From an uncultured bacterium (GTDB lineage Bacteria > Desulfobacterota > WTBG01): a DNA stretch of 22,672 nucleotides. The notes under the pieces are model-generated. The model was not told where the DNA came from and searched no databases. It saw nothing but the letters and a program-made list of their open reading frames with translations. A program made the translations under genes and the position numbers. Shown here piece after piece: positions 7,433-16,829 of this stretch. The stretch lies in NCBI GenBank assembly GCA_938024025.1, contig CALJBY010000221.1, forward strand, positions 1 through 22,672, given 5' to 3'. Positions within the stretch are counted from its first letter, which is position 1. The number at the start of each line of letters is the position of its first letter.

Positions 7433-7449
7433 TACTATGAGAGACCGTT

Positions 7450-7632
7450 ATGGCTTTACCAACGAGGAGACATTCAAAGTCGAGGAAGAGAAAACGTCGT
7501 ACCCATGATTGCTTATCCCCAGTGAATATGACTGCATGTCAACAGTGCGGTGAAACAAAACTACCCCATCATGTTTGTCCCCACTGTGGCACCTACAAGA
7601 GCCGGGAAGTGATCAAGGTAGAAGAGGTGTAA
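7450..7632 (+). CDS. rpmF: Large ribosomal subunit protein bL32
   Basis: A 60-residue basic protein with the bL32 opening ([20 protein letters not shown]) and a four-cysteine zinc ribbon: CQQC, then CPHC 12 residues later. The length is normal for the family. It is the C+ (zinc-binding) form; many bacteria also have a cysteine-free form. It lies 17 bp after yceD and 64 bp before fabH. The spacing leaves no room for plsX, the gene that normally follows rpmF. Confidence 0.97.
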   Translation: MALPTRRHSKSRKRKRRTHDCLSPVNMTACQQCGETKLPHHVCPHCGTYKSREVIKVEEV

Positions 7633-7696
7633 GTGCACCCTCATTTCTCATGCTGCTCCATCAGAAAATAACCTTTTATGAGGTAGCTGTTAGCGA

Positions 7697-8677
7697 ATGA
7701 TACGATCTCGCATTGTAGGTACAGGTTCGTACCTGCCTGAAAAAGTACTTACCAACGAAGAACTGGAAAAGATAGTCGATACCACTGATGAATGGATTCT
7801 TACCCGTACCGGTATCAGGGAGCGAAGGATTACTGCCAACGGAGAAGCATCTTCAACCCTTGCAACCAATGCGGCCCGAAGGGCTTTGGATATGGCCGGG
7901 GTGTCACCTGAAGAACTGGATATCATTGTTGTGGGTACCGTTACCCCTGATATGTTTTTCCCTTCTGTTGGCTGTTTGGTTCAGGATGCACTCGGCGCAA
8001 AAAAGGCAGTTGCCTTTGATCTTTCTGCGGGGTGCTCCGGTTTTGTCTATGGACTTTCTGTTGCCGATAATTTCCTTAAGAACGGGCAGTATAAAAAGGC
8101 ACTCGTCGTTGGAACGGAAAATCTCTCAAAAGTAACCGATTACCAGGACAGAGGGACCTGTGTCCTGTTAGGAGATGGCTCAGGTGCAGTGGTGTTAGTG
8201 GCGGAAGAAGGCCACCAGGGAATCTTATCGACCCACCTTCATTCTGATGGCAGTTATAAAGACCTGCTCTTTCAACCGGGGGGTGGCTCTAGAGTTCCCC
8301 CCACCTATGAAAGTATCGATGAAAGACTGCACTATCTTAAGATGGACGGCAATAAGCTTTTCAAGATTGCGGTGAAATCACTGGAAGATGTCGTTCTTGA
8401 AGCAATAGCGCACAACAACATCAAAGACAGTGATATCGATCTCCTCATACCCCACCAGGCTAACTTGAGAATTATCCAAGCTATAGCTAAACGGCTGAAC
8501 CTGCCTGAAGAAAAAGTTTTTGTTAATATTCACAAGTATGGTAACACCTCATCAGCATCCATCCCCATTGCTTTAGATGAAGCCAATAGAGCAGGAAGAA
8601 TCCAGGAGGACAACTTGCTGCTCTTGAATGCTTTTGGTGCGGGCCTGACGTGGGGATCAGCACTGGTGAGGTGGTAA
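7697..8677 (+). CDS. fabH: Beta-ketoacyl-ACP synthase III
   Basis: A 326-residue condensing enzyme that starts fatty-acid chains by joining an acyl-CoA primer to malonyl-ACP. The catalytic triad is visible: C113 in DLSAGCSGF, His in LIPHQANLRI and Asn in YGNTSSASIP. The DEWILTRTGIRERR segment near the N-terminus and GAGLTWGSALVRW at the C-terminus are typical. Length is normal. The ribosome-binding site (GAGG, about 12 nt upstream) is distant and weak. It opens the fab part of the operon; an acyl-CoA dehydrogenase gene follows 62 bp later instead of fabD. Confidence 0.97.
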   Translation: MIRSRIVGTGSYLPEKVLTNEELEKIVDTTDEWILTRTGIRERRITANGEASSTLATNAARRALDMAGVSPEELDIIVVGTVTPDMFFPSVGCLVQDALGAKKAVAFDLSAGCSGFVYGLSVADNFLKNGQYKKALVVGTENLSKVTDYQDRGTCVLLGDGSGAVVLVAEEGHQGILSTHLHSDGSYKDLLFQPGGGSRVPPTYESIDERLHYLKMDGNKLFKIAVKSLEDVVLEAIAHNNIKDSDIDLLIPHQANLRIIQAIAKRLNLPEEKVFVNIHKYGNTSSASIPIALDEANRAGRIQEDNLLLLNAFGAGLTWGSALVRW

Positions 8678-8739
8678 TCGTTTTCTGACCGCATTGTTTT
8701 TTATAGAGGACTCATTAACTACAACAGGAGAATGAAGAC

Positions 8740-9894
8740 ATGGAGTATGGCTTTACTGATGAACAGAAAGAGATTGTGGAACTGACCCGGAAAATTGCTA
8801 AGGAAAAAATCCTTCCGGTGAGGGCTGAACTTGATGAAACCGAAACATTTCCCTGGGACATTATGAATATTCTGGCCGAAGCCGGGCTTTTTGGTATTTA
8901 CATTCCTGAACAGTATGGGGGATTAGATTTCGGTAATTATGAAAATTGTCTTGCCGTGGAGGAACTCAGCAGGTATTGCATAGGTGTTTCTGTTTCTTTT
9001 GCTGCGAGTGGTTTAGGCTGCTATCCCATACTGCTCTACGGGAGTGAGGATCAGAAAAAGAAGTACCTGCCCCTGATTGCTTCCGGGAAAAAATTAGCCG
9101 CCTTTGGTATTACCGAATCGAGTGCCGGGAGTGATGCAGCGTCTATTCGCATGACGGCAGTGAAAGAAGGCAATGAGTATGTATTGAATGGTGTCAAGCA
9201 GTGGATTACCAACGGGGGAGAGGCTGAGATCTATTCAGTCGTCGCCATAACCAATAAGAGTAAGGGACCACGGGGTGCCAGTGCCTTTATCGTTGAGAAA
9301 GATACCCCGGGATTTACCTTCGGGAAGAAGGAGAAAAAACTTGGTATCAGGGCCTCTGCTACCAGGGAACTGGTGTTCGAAGACTGCCGCATCCCTGCAG
9401 AAAATCTGATAGCTAAAGAGGGGATGGGGTTTATCGTTGCGATGAAAACATTCGATCAGACACGTCCCGGTATTGCTGCTCAGGGAGTAGGATTAGCCCA
9501 GGGAGCCCTTGATGCAGCAGTTGAGTACGCCCGGGAAAGAGTAACATTTGGAAAGCCGATCATTTCTCATCAAGCTGTGCAGCACATGCTTGCTGATATG
9601 GCTACACAGATTGAGGCAGCACGTGCACTGATGTATCTTTCTGCTAGAACTGCAGATGCACGATCAAAAGATTTGCCCAAAGTGTCAGCCATGAGTAAGC
9701 TCTTTTCTACTGATGTAGCCATGAAAGTAACAACGGATGTGGTTCAAATATTTGGCGGCTACGGTTACACGCGGGACTACCCGGTTGAGAAGATGATGCG
9801 TGATGCCAAAATACTGCAGATATACGAGGGAACCAACCAAATTCAGCGAAACGTCATAGGACAGTATCTCATTAAGGAAAGTGCCAGCAAGTGA
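8740..9894 (+). CDS. Acyl-CoA dehydrogenase
   Basis: A 384-residue flavoprotein of the short/medium-chain type. FAD and substrate motifs are present in order: FGITESSAGSD, QWITNGG, TFGKPI with HQAVQHMLADM, and IFGGYGYTRDYPVEKMMRD. The catalytic base is E362 in YEGTNQIQR. A good ribosome-binding site (AGGAG at 8726-8730) precedes the ATG. Family knowledge: these enzymes oxidise acyl-CoA to trans-2-enoyl-CoA and pass electrons to ETF. Its place between fabH and fabD is unusual. It may serve chain breakdown, primer supply, or reduction of enoyl intermediates, since no fabI or fabZ is in this cluster; these roles are inference. Confidence 0.95.
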   Translation: MEYGFTDEQKEIVELTRKIAKEKILPVRAELDETETFPWDIMNILAEAGLFGIYIPEQYGGLDFGNYENCLAVEELSRYCIGVSVSFAASGLGCYPILLYGSEDQKKKYLPLIASGKKLAAFGITESSAGSDAASIRMTAVKEGNEYVLNGVKQWITNGGEAEIYSVVAITNKSKGPRGASAFIVEKDTPGFTFGKKEKKLGIRASATRELVFEDCRIPAENLIAKEGMGFIVAMKTFDQTRPGIAAQGVGLAQGALDAAVEYARERVTFGKPIISHQAVQHMLADMATQIEAARALMYLSARTADARSKDLPKVSAMSKLFSTDVAMKVTTDVVQIFGGYGYTRDYPVEKMMRDAKILQIYEGTNQIQRNVIGQYLIKESASK

Positions 9895-9943
9895 CGTGCT
9901 GGGACCAATCCGTAGTCTATTAACGAGTGCAAGGGGAGATACG

Positions 9944-10876
9944 ATGTCAGAAACAGCTTTCATTTTTCCCGGACAAGGTTCCCAGTATGTGGGGATGGGA
10001 AAAGAGCTCACCGAGAACTTTAAAGTTGCCCGTGAAACTTTTGAGGAAGCAGACGAGGCTTTAGGTTTTAATCTTTCCGGCCTCTGTTTCAATGGGCCTG
10101 AAGAAGATCTGAAGCTCACTTTCAATACCCAGCCTGCGATACTGACAACAAGTATAGCAAGTCTGCGGGTGTTGTCTTCGGAAACGGGTATAGACCCTGT
10201 TGTCCTGGCAGGGCACAGTTTAGGCGAATATTCTTCTCTGACGGCTGCGCAAGCAATTGCTTTCCCCGATGCTGTACGAACTGTTCGCCTGCGGGGAACG
10301 TTCATGCAGGAGGCAGTGCCGCCTGGAGAAGGTGCGATGGCAGCCATCCTGGGATTAGAAGCCCCTGAGGTGGAGGAACTCTGTGTCCAGGCTGCACAGG
10401 GAGAGGTTGTTGCTCCTGCAAATTTTAACTCCCCGTGGCAGATTGTCATCTCAGGACATGCGCAGGCAGTTACACGGGCTGTCGAGCTTGCCCTGGAACG
10501 CGGTGCAAAAAAGGCGGTAATGCTGGCAGTGAGTGCCCCCTTTCATTGCAGCTTGATGAAACCGGCAGCAGAAAGATTGCACGATGCTTTGCAGGATATT
10601 CCGGTCTGTGACATCGGTATTCCTGTCATTTCCAATGCTGATGCTGAGGCCTATCCATCTAAAGAGGAGATTAAAAATATTCTGGTTAAACAGGTAGATC
10701 ATCCTGTTCGGTGGGAAGAATCAATGAGAGAACTGGTTAAGCGGGGAATAAAAACCGTTATTGAAATAGGTCCGGGCAAAGTCCTTACCGGGCTCATGAG
10801 AAGAATAACCAAAGATGTCAAAACGGTCAACCTGGGGAATGCTGACGACCTAAAGGCACTTTCAGGGCACAATTGA
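9944..10876 (+). CDS. fabD: Malonyl-CoA:ACP transacylase
   Basis: A 310-residue enzyme that loads malonate from CoA onto ACP. FPGQGSQ is at 8-14, the nucleophile S92 in GHSLGEYS, R117 for the malonate carboxylate, and H201 in APFHCSLM; S92 and H201 match the E. coli numbering. The frame extends back to 9881, overlapping the dehydrogenase gene, but ATG 9944 has a strong ribosome-binding site (AGGGGAG at 9932-9938) and gives the normal N-terminus. fabG follows 30 bp later. Confidence 0.97.
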   Translation: MSETAFIFPGQGSQYVGMGKELTENFKVARETFEEADEALGFNLSGLCFNGPEEDLKLTFNTQPAILTTSIASLRVLSSETGIDPVVLAGHSLGEYSSLTAAQAIAFPDAVRTVRLRGTFMQEAVPPGEGAMAAILGLEAPEVEELCVQAAQGEVVAPANFNSPWQIVISGHAQAVTRAVELALERGAKKAVMLAVSAPFHCSLMKPAAERLHDALQDIPVCDIGIPVISNADAEAYPSKEEIKNILVKQVDHPVRWEESMRELVKRGIKTVIEIGPGKVLTGLMRRITKDVKTVNLGNADDLKALSGHN

Positions 10877-10906
10877 GCATAACGCAAAGGAGGTAGACAC
10901 GGTAGT

Positions 10907-11647
10907 ATGGAACGTGCGAATAAAGTTGCTGTGGTTACCGGCGCCGCTCAGGGTATCGGTAAAACCATTGCGGTCTATTTAGCCGGGAAGGGGGCTTCCC
11001 TGGTGGTGTGTGATATCAACCTGGAGATGGCAACTGAGACTGCCCGTGAAATTGAAACGGCAGGAGGTGCATGCCTGGCACTTAAGTCTGATGTGACAAC
11101 CCCCCCTGATGCAGAGCGCATGATTAAAGAGGCCTCGGAGCACTTTGGTGCTGTGGATATTTTAGTTAATAATGCGGGGATTACTAAGGATAATGTTCTT
11201 TTGAGAATGAAAGAAGAGCAGTGGGACCAGGTAATGGCTGTTAACCTGAAAGGCACTTTCAACTGTACCAAGGCTGCTATCAAACTGATGCTGCGTCAAA
11301 AAAGGGGTACGGTCATCAATATAGCTTCCATTACCGGTCTTATGGGAAATGCGGGTCAGGCCAACTATTCTGCATCTAAGGCAGGTGTTATTGGGTTTAC
11401 CAAAGCTATCGCACGTGAATATGCCGAGCGCGGTATAACGGTTAATGCAGTTGCACCGGGCTTCATTGCAACAGCTATGACGGATGCGATACCCGAAAAA
11501 GAGAGAGAAGCATTGATTAAACAGATACCCCTTCAACGGCTTGGTACACCGTTAGATGTGGCCCATGCAGTTTATTTTCTGGCTTCTGAACAGGCAAGTT
11601 ATATTACCGGTCAGGTAATAGGGGTTAATGGTGGATTGTACATGTAA
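10907..11647 (+). CDS. fabG: 3-oxoacyl-ACP reductase
   Basis: A 246-residue short-chain dehydrogenase that reduces 3-oxoacyl-ACP with NADPH. The cofactor motif TGAAQGIG is at 11-18, NNAG at 88-91, N113, and the catalytic S141, Y154 and K158 (YSASK). The C-terminus [10 protein letters not shown] is typical of FabG. A full ribosome-binding site (AAGGAGGT, 10887-10894) lies 12 nt before the ATG, which is slightly long. It sits in the normal order fabD-fabG-acpP-fabF. Confidence 0.97.
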   Translation: MERANKVAVVTGAAQGIGKTIAVYLAGKGASLVVCDINLEMATETAREIETAGGACLALKSDVTTPPDAERMIKEASEHFGAVDILVNNAGITKDNVLLRMKEEQWDQVMAVNLKGTFNCTKAAIKLMLRQKRGTVINIASITGLMGNAGQANYSASKAGVIGFTKAIAREYAERGITVNAVAPGFIATAMTDAIPEKEREALIKQIPLQRLGTPLDVAHAVYFLASEQASYITGQVIGVNGGLYM

Positions 11648-11679
11648 GTGATGCTATTATAAATGGAGGTGAGAAGAAC

Positions 11680-11913
11680 ATGGACATTGAAGAAAAGGTA
11701 AAAAATGTCGTAATTGAGCAGTTGGGAGTAAGTGCTGATGAGGTGGTACCTGAAGCTTCCTTTGTGGATGACTTAGGTGCGGATTCGCTTGACCTGGTTG
11801 AACTGGTAATGGTTCTGGAAGAGGAATTCAGCAAAGAGATTCCTGATGAGGATGCCGAAAAGATTCAAACGGTTCAGGATGCAATAAACTACATTAAGAA
11901 CAGCTCTTCGTAA
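11680..11913 (+). CDS. acpP: Acyl carrier protein
   Basis: A 77-residue acidic protein with the phosphopantetheine attachment motif GADSLD at S36, and the usual helix pattern ending in DAINYIKN. It carries growing acyl chains as thioesters between the Fab enzymes. A strong ribosome-binding site (GGAGGTG) precedes the ATG, as expected for a very abundant protein. Confidence 0.98.
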   Translation: MDIEEKVKNVVIEQLGVSADEVVPEASFVDDLGADSLDLVELVMVLEEEFSKEIPDEDAEKIQTVQDAINYIKNSSS

Positions 11914-11983
11914 CAACAGCGTTCATGCACCATATTTTATTGAAGAGGAGCTCTTCTTGCAACGAGCAGATGAGGACATAGCA

Positions 11984-13225
11984 GTGAATAAACGAGTTGT
12001 AGTAACGGGAATGGGCACCGTGAGTCCCCTGGGTATTGGAGTTAAAGAGAACTGGGATGCACTCTGCCAGGCTAAGTCGGGTATTGGTCCTATCACCAAA
12101 TTCGATACAAGTGATTATCCCAGTAAAATTGCCGGAGAAGTAAAGGGATTTAATCCTGAAAATTATATCGATAAAAAAGAGACGAAGAAGATGGATATTT
12201 TTATCCATTACGCACTTGCCTCCGGTATGATGGCCCTTGAGGATTCCCAATTGAAGATTGATGAAAGTAATGCAGATCGGGTAGGTGTTCTGGTAGGCGC
12301 AGGCATGGGTGGATTATCGACGATCGAAAAATACCATACTATTTTGCTTGAACAGGGGCCAAAGAAAATATCACCCTTTTTCATCCCGATGCTTATTGTC
12401 AATCTCGCCCCCGGTCAGATCTCCATATACTTTGGCGCACGCGGGCCCAACAGCAGTGTCGTAACGGCTTGTGCTACTGGTAACCATTCTATAGGTGAGG
12501 CTTTCCGGATCATACAGCGCGGGGATGCAGATGCTATGATTGCTGGAGGTGCAGAGTCTGTCATTACCCCCCTTGCTATTGGCGGATTTTGTTCAATGCG
12601 GGCGCTTTCGACCCGGAATGATGAACCAGAAAAGGCCAGCCGTCCCTTCGATAAGGATCGGGAAGGGTTTGTAATGGCCGAGGGAGCAGGGCTGCTTATC
12701 TTAGAGGAACTGGAGCATGCCCGTGCGAGAGGAGCAGAGATTCACGCGGAGATTATTGGTTTCGGCTGTAACGGTGATGCCTACCACATATCCGCCCCTT
12801 CCCCCAATGGTATCGGTGCAGCCCGCTGCATGGAAGTGGCCTTGAAAGATGCTCATATTTCCTATGATGAAATCAGCTATATCAATGCCCATGGCACTTC
12901 AACACCGCTCAATGATCTGTCTGAGACCCTGGCGATGAAGACTGTTTTTAAGGATCGTGCGAAAAAGATCCCGGTCAGCTCTACTAAATCGATGACAGGA
13001 CACCTGTTAGGTGCAGCAGGAGGGGTGGAAGCAGTTTACAGTGTGCTGGCAATAAAACACGGGGTGATTCCACCCACGGTTAATTATGAAACGCCCGATC
13101 CTGAATGCGATCTGGACTATGTTCCCAATACCCCAAGAGAAGCCAAGGTAAAAATTGCCATGTCCAACTCTTTTGGATTTGGTGGTACAAACGCCACCCT
13201 TATCTTTAGAGAATTTACTGGCTGA
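11984..13225 (+). CDS. fabF: Beta-ketoacyl-ACP synthase II
   Basis: A 413-residue condensing enzyme that lengthens acyl-ACP with malonyl-ACP. The Cys-His-His triad is visible: C163 in VTACATG, His in [11 protein letters not shown] and His in [11 protein letters not shown] chose GTG at 11984 (TGAGGA at 11971-11976) because it gives [11 protein letters not shown] and exactly the E. coli FabF length. A TTG at 11957 with GAGGAG six bases upstream is also possible and would add nine residues. rpiB follows 10 bp after the stop. Confidence 0.96.
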   Translation: MNKRVVVTGMGTVSPLGIGVKENWDALCQAKSGIGPITKFDTSDYPSKIAGEVKGFNPENYIDKKETKKMDIFIHYALASGMMALEDSQLKIDESNADRVGVLVGAGMGGLSTIEKYHTILLEQGPKKISPFFIPMLIVNLAPGQISIYFGARGPNSSVVTACATGNHSIGEAFRIIQRGDADAMIAGGAESVITPLAIGGFCSMRALSTRNDEPEKASRPFDKDREGFVMAEGAGLLILEELEHARARGAEIHAEIIGFGCNGDAYHISAPSPNGIGAARCMEVALKDAHISYDEISYINAHGTSTPLNDLSETLAMKTVFKDRAKKIPVSSTKSMTGHLLGAAGGVEAVYSVLAIKHGVIPPTVNYETPDPECDLDYVPNTPREAKVKIAMSNSFGFGGTNATLIFREFTG

Positions 13226-13235
13226 TAGGAAGTAT

Positions 13236-13688
13236 ATGCGCATCGCTATTGCCTCTGATCACAGGGGATATACTCTCAAAGAGGAATTAAAGGTATTTTT
13301 AGGCAAAGAAGGGTTTACTGTTGAGGATAAGGGTACCTCGGCTGAAGAATCCGTTGACTACCCTGACTTTGCCGCTCTCGTTGCAGATGAGGTCTCACGA
13401 GGAATCTCTGATCGTGGCATTCTCGTTTGTAGTACGGGTGTTGGGATGTCAATTGTGGCCAATAAGTTTCCCTCTGTTCGAGCGGCGCTTTGTGCTGATC
13501 TTCAAACAGCACGGCAGTGTCGGGAACATATTGATGCCAATGTTTTAGTGCTGGCGGGAAGTTATCTTACGGATGAGACAGCCAAGATTGTTGTAAAAAC
13601 CTGGCTGGAAACGCCTTTTCAAGGTGGACGGCATCAAAGACGATTAGACAAGATTGCAGGGATTGAAAAGCAGCTCTTTGGGTCCTAA
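13236..13688 (+). CDS. rpiB: Ribose-5-phosphate isomerase B
   Basis: A 150-residue enzyme interconverting ribose 5-phosphate and ribulose 5-phosphate. It starts MRIAIASDHRGYTLKEEL, with the active-site segment VCSTGVGMSIVANK and then REHIDANVLVLAGS. CSTG replaces the common CGTG, a minor change. The frame extends back into fabF, but ATG 13236 with AGGAAG just upstream gives the normal N-terminus. The ribulose 5-phosphate it makes is a substrate of RibB, encoded downstream. A 91-bp spacer with a small GAGAT/ATCTC palindrome (13705-13718) and two CCCTATCA copies follows; I see no clear terminator. Confidence 0.95.
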   Translation: MRIAIASDHRGYTLKEELKVFLGKEGFTVEDKGTSAEESVDYPDFAALVADEVSRGISDRGILVCSTGVGMSIVANKFPSVRAALCADLQTARQCREHIDANVLVLAGSYLTDETAKIVVKTWLETPFQGGRHQRRLDKIAGIEKQLFGS

Positions 13689-13779
13689 CCCCCTATCACG
13701 TATAGAGATATAGATCTCCTCCCTATCAGGCTTCTCATCGCACCATTCTATCAATTCTTAATCACCATAACGGGAAATC

Positions 13780-14235
13780 ATGTCACGACCAAGCTGGGAA
13801 CGATATTTCATGGACATAACCCATCTGGTAGCTAAACGGTCTACCTGTATACGGCGTCAGGTGGGGGCCATTCTGGTAAAGGATAAGAGGATTTTATCAA
13901 CAGGCTATAATGGAGCTCCTTCTGGTGTAGATCACTGCCTGGATGTTGGATGCCTGAGAGAACAAAAGAATATTCCCTCTGGTGAGCGCCATGAACTCTG
14001 CAGAGGTTCACATGCTGAACAAAATGCTATTGTTCAGGCAGCTGCTTACGGCACTTCTATTAAAGATGCCGTTCTTTTCTGTACCAACCTTCCCTGCAGT
14101 ATTTGCATAAAGATGATAATCAATGCAGGTATAAAGTCCATCTTCTATGAGGAAGGGTATCCTGATAGTTTATCGGAAAAGTTAATGAAAGAGGCGGGGA
14201 TAGCATTGACAAACGTAAAAAAAAGTGTAGAATAA
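13780..14235 (+). CDS. dCMP deaminase family protein (ComEB-like)
   Basis: A 151-residue zinc deaminase. The zinc and catalytic residues are H78 and E80 in SHAEQNAI and C106/C109 in LPCSIC. The family's GYNGAPSG and the extra Cys/His insert (HC, GCLREQ, HELCRG) typical of deoxycytidylate deaminases are present. It converts dCMP to dUMP for dTTP synthesis. The ribosome-binding site (CGGGA) is weak. nrdR lies 111 bp downstream; this pairing before rib genes is common in Desulfobacterota-like genomes. Confidence 0.93.
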   Translation: MSRPSWERYFMDITHLVAKRSTCIRRQVGAILVKDKRILSTGYNGAPSGVDHCLDVGCLREQKNIPSGERHELCRGSHAEQNAIVQAAAYGTSIKDAVLFCTNLPCSICIKMIINAGIKSIFYEEGYPDSLSEKLMKEAGIALTNVKKSVE

Positions 14236-14346
14236 AAAGAGTTTTTTCTTCCTTGCCAACAACTGAGATATCCTCCCATCTGTTTATACGATAACCATAA
14301 TCCTCAAAAGGTATGCTAACCTACTTATAATAAAGGAGAAAGGAAG

Positions 14347-14835
14347 ATGAAGTGTCCCTTTTGTATTAGCCTGGATAATAAAGTTATTGATTCCCGCTTG
14401 AGCAAGGATGGGACAGTGGTGAGACGACGCAGAGAGTGCACTGAGTGCCAAAGGCGTTTTACGACCCATGAACGGGTAGAAGACATGTTGCCGGTTGTCA
14501 TCAAAAAAGATGGAAACCGGGAAATTTTTGACCGGGGCAAAATCCTTTCAGGTGTGCAGAAAGCCTGTTCTAATCTTCCCATAAGTATCGATGCCATAGA
14601 GGGCCTTGTTGATCGGGTCGAGCGGTACTTCCAGGACAGAGGGGACAAGGAAATTAATTGCAATGATATCGGTGAGGTCGTTATGAGCGAACTCCATCAG
14701 CTCGACGGGGTTGCCTATGTGCGCTTTGCCTCTGTGTACCGCCAGTTCAGGGATTTAACTGAATTTATGAATGAAATCAGAGAGTTATTGAGTAAACGGG
14801 AAGGAAAGGCGGGTAAAAAAGGGCAGAAAGCATAA
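14347..14835 (+). CDS. nrdR: Transcriptional repressor NrdR
   Basis: A 162-residue protein with an N-terminal zinc ribbon (C3, C6, C31, C34; basic VVRRRREC segment) and an ATP-cone domain (about 49-139, starting VVIKKDGNREIFDR). Family knowledge: NrdR senses ATP/dATP and represses ribonucleotide reductase genes through paired NrdR boxes. AAAGGAG is a good ribosome-binding site. A TATAAT at 14326-14331 lies just upstream but without a recognisable -35. ribD starts 10 bp after the stop, so the two are co-transcribed. Two NrdR-box-like sites occur at 6590-6636; none was seen before nrdR itself. Confidence 0.97.
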   Translation: MKCPFCISLDNKVIDSRLSKDGTVVRRRRECTECQRRFTTHERVEDMLPVVIKKDGNREIFDRGKILSGVQKACSNLPISIDAIEGLVDRVERYFQDRGDKEINCNDIGEVVMSELHQLDGVAYVRFASVYRQFRDLTEFMNEIRELLSKREGKAGKKGQKA

Positions 14836-14845
14836 GGGACTGTGG

Positions 14846-15991
14846 ATGTCTGAAAAGTACATGAAAATTGCCCTTGCTCAGGCTAAAAGGGCCCTTGGCA
14901 GAGTAAGTCCCAACCCCCTGGTGGGTGCAGTGGTTGTTAAACGGGGCGAGATAGTGGGAGTCGGTTACCACCATAGGGCAGGCAGTCCCCATGCTGAAAT
15001 CAATGCCCTCAGCAAAGCGGGAAGAAAAGCCCGTAATGCTGATTTATATGTTACCCTGGAGCCATGCTGTCACTATGGCAGAACACCTCCCTGTGTTGAA
15101 ACGATTGTTGACCGGGGGATCAAGAAGGTTGTTATCGGGATGACCGATCCCAACCCGTTAGTTGCAGGCAAAGGTCTGGCGAAGCTCAAAGCAGCAGGGA
15201 TTGTAACCACCAGTGGTGTTTTAGAGGACGAGTGCAGAAAATTAAATGAAGTGTATGTCCACTACATTACCAGGAGAATTCCCTTTGTCATTCTTAAGGT
15301 AGCCTCCAGCCTCGATGGAAAAATTGCAACCAGGACCGGTGATTCTCGCGGTATTACTGCTCAGCAGTCTCTCCAGAAAGTACATGCACTGAGGAATCAG
15401 GTTGATGCCATACTGGTGGGGAGTGGAACCGTACAGGCCGATGATCCTTTGCTGACAACACGATTAGGGGGAAAACGGGGTAGAGACCCCGTAAGAGTTA
15501 TTGTTGACAGTACCTTGAGTATTTCACCCCGGGCCAGGGTTTTTAATCCGAACTCTCGATCGGGTGTTATCGTTGCAACGACGCAAAGAGCGTCCAAAAG
15601 AAAGAAAGAGCAGATTGAGAAGGCGGGGGGCACCATCATTACGGTGGCTTCAAAAGACGGGAGGGTTAGCCTGCGCAGTTTGATGAGAATCCTGGGCAAA
15701 CGGGAAATCACCAGTGTCCTCATTGAAGGCGGAACGAACATAAGCACTTCGGCCTTCAATGAGGGGATTGTAGATAAAATTATTTTCTTCTATGCTCCGA
15801 AGATTTTGGGTGGTAGTCTGGCGTATGGTATTACTGCAGGAAAGGGAGCTGACAGGATTAGCCGGGCACGTAAGGTTCATGATCTTACCGTGAAGAAATG
15901 CGGGGATGATGTTCTGGTGGAAGGCTATCTCAATAAACCAGATCCGAAAAGGGAAAGCAGTAAAAACTCCCTTGGTAAACGGTATCATTAA
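14846..15991 (+). CDS. ribD: Bifunctional riboflavin biosynthesis deaminase/reductase
   Basis: A 381-residue fusion. The N-terminal deaminase carries zinc and catalytic residues H49, E51, C74 and C83 (SPHAEINAL, LEPCCHYGRTPPC). The C-terminal reductase starts near 150 (PFVILKVASSLDGKIAT) and includes VDAILVGSGTVQADDP and LIEGGTNIS. It carries out the second and third steps from the GTP-derived pyrimidine. The last 20 residues are a polar tail beyond the usual end. It follows nrdR by 10 bp and precedes ribE by about 20 bp. Confidence 0.96.
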   Translation: MSEKYMKIALAQAKRALGRVSPNPLVGAVVVKRGEIVGVGYHHRAGSPHAEINALSKAGRKARNADLYVTLEPCCHYGRTPPCVETIVDRGIKKVVIGMTDPNPLVAGKGLAKLKAAGIVTTSGVLEDECRKLNEVYVHYITRRIPFVILKVASSLDGKIATRTGDSRGITAQQSLQKVHALRNQVDAILVGSGTVQADDPLLTTRLGGKRGRDPVRVIVDSTLSISPRARVFNPNSRSGVIVATTQRASKRKKEQIEKAGGTIITVASKDGRVSLRSLMRILGKREITSVLIEGGTNISTSAFNEGIVDKIIFFYAPKILGGSLAYGITAGKGADRISRARKVHDLTVKKCGDDVLVEGYLNKPDPKRESSKNSLGKRYH

Positions 15992-16010
15992 CGTATAATG
16001 CTTGAGAGGT

Positions 16011-16649
16011 ATGTTTACCGGATTAATAGAAGATGTGGGTACCATTAGCAGACTTGATAGAGGACCAGGTGGTGCGCTTATAGGAGTCAGCCATTCCCCG
16101 GGTCTTGATGACCTTAAACAGGGGGACAGCATTGCAGTTGATGGTGTCTGCCTCACGGTTACTGAAGTGGGTTCACAAAGCTTCAGTGTTGACGCATCAG
16201 CTGAGACGATGAGAAGGAGCACCCTGCGCACTACGAAACTGCACCAGAAGGTTAATTTAGAACGGGCGCTCAGAGTCAGTGATCGTCTGGGAGGGCATCT
16301 GGTTACCGGGCATGTCGATGAAGTGGGGACTATTGCCGCGGTAATCCAGGAAGGACGTTCCCAGAAGATACTGATCACCATTTCCGATAAAAGTGCTCGC
16401 TACCTCGTAGAAAAAGGATCTGTCGCGGTAGATGGTATTAGCCTAACCGTTAACGAGGTGGAGGGAGACCGTTTTAGTGTTACTATTATTCCCCATACCG
16501 CCCTGCATACTCTTCTTACGGGGAAACAGGTTGGTGATCCAGTCAATATTGAGACGGATATAATTGGTAAATATCTTGATCGCCTTATTACCAAGGAACC
16601 GGGGAAAAAGATAGATCTTAACTTTCTCTCTGAACATGGTTTTTTATAA
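16011..16649 (+). CDS. ribE: Riboflavin synthase, alpha subunit
   Basis: A 212-residue protein made of two similar lumazine-binding barrels: repeat 1 from MFTGLIEDVG, with the motif GDSIAVDGVCLTVT, and repeat 2 from GHLVTGHVDEVGTI, with KGSVAVDGISLTVNEV. It disproportionates two lumazine molecules into riboflavin. The frame opens at TTG 16002, but ATG 16011 gives the invariant MFTG start; neither has an ideal ribosome-binding site. The next rib gene is separated by 180 bp. Confidence 0.95.
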   Translation: MFTGLIEDVGTISRLDRGPGGALIGVSHSPGLDDLKQGDSIAVDGVCLTVTEVGSQSFSVDASAETMRRSTLRTTKLHQKVNLERALRVSDRLGGHLVTGHVDEVGTIAAVIQEGRSQKILITISDKSARYLVEKGSVAVDGISLTVNEVEGDRFSVTIIPHTALHTLLTGKQVGDPVNIETDIIGKYLDRLITKEPGKKIDLNFLSEHGFL

Positions 16650-16777
16650 TACACGAGTGGGCGGAATCTTTTTGTTAGCACTAACTACTGCACGCTAGAG
16701 CATTCTTACACCCTTTCAAGCCTTCATGCTGGCCAGTTTGGGCGCTCTTTTTTGCCTGGAAACGTTTAATGAGATCA

Positions 16778-16812
16778 TACTCTCTCAGTTTGTAGTTTAT
16801 TCAGGGAGAGTA
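16778..16812 (+). promoter_or_regulatory. Hairpin in the ribE-ribBA spacer
   Basis: TACTCTC (16778-16784) pairs perfectly with GAGAGTA (16806-16812), extended inward by a T-G and a C-G pair, around a 17-nt loop. It ends just before the ribBA ribosome-binding site (GGAGGA, 16818-16823), so it could affect translation. The 180-bp spacer shows no FMN riboswitch motifs and no clear terminator. Confidence 0.25.
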
Positions 16813-16829
16813 GTGATGGAGGAAAGATC

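Noticed and set aside
9685..10449. 254-codon minus-strand open frame over the dehydrogenase and fabD
   Set aside because: It is antisense to two clear genes, with no family motif.
13705..13718. Rho-independent terminator after rpiB
   Set aside because: GAGAT-ATAG-ATCTC is a 5-bp stem, weak in G+C and not followed by a T-run.
15650..16381. 243-codon minus-strand open frame over ribD/ribE
   Set aside because: It is a shadow of two well-identified genes, with low-complexity Ser/Thr/Pro-rich translation.
16650..16829. FMN riboswitch before ribBA
   Set aside because: The conserved RFN sequence blocks are not present; only a simple hairpin is seen. The other rib spacers are too short.
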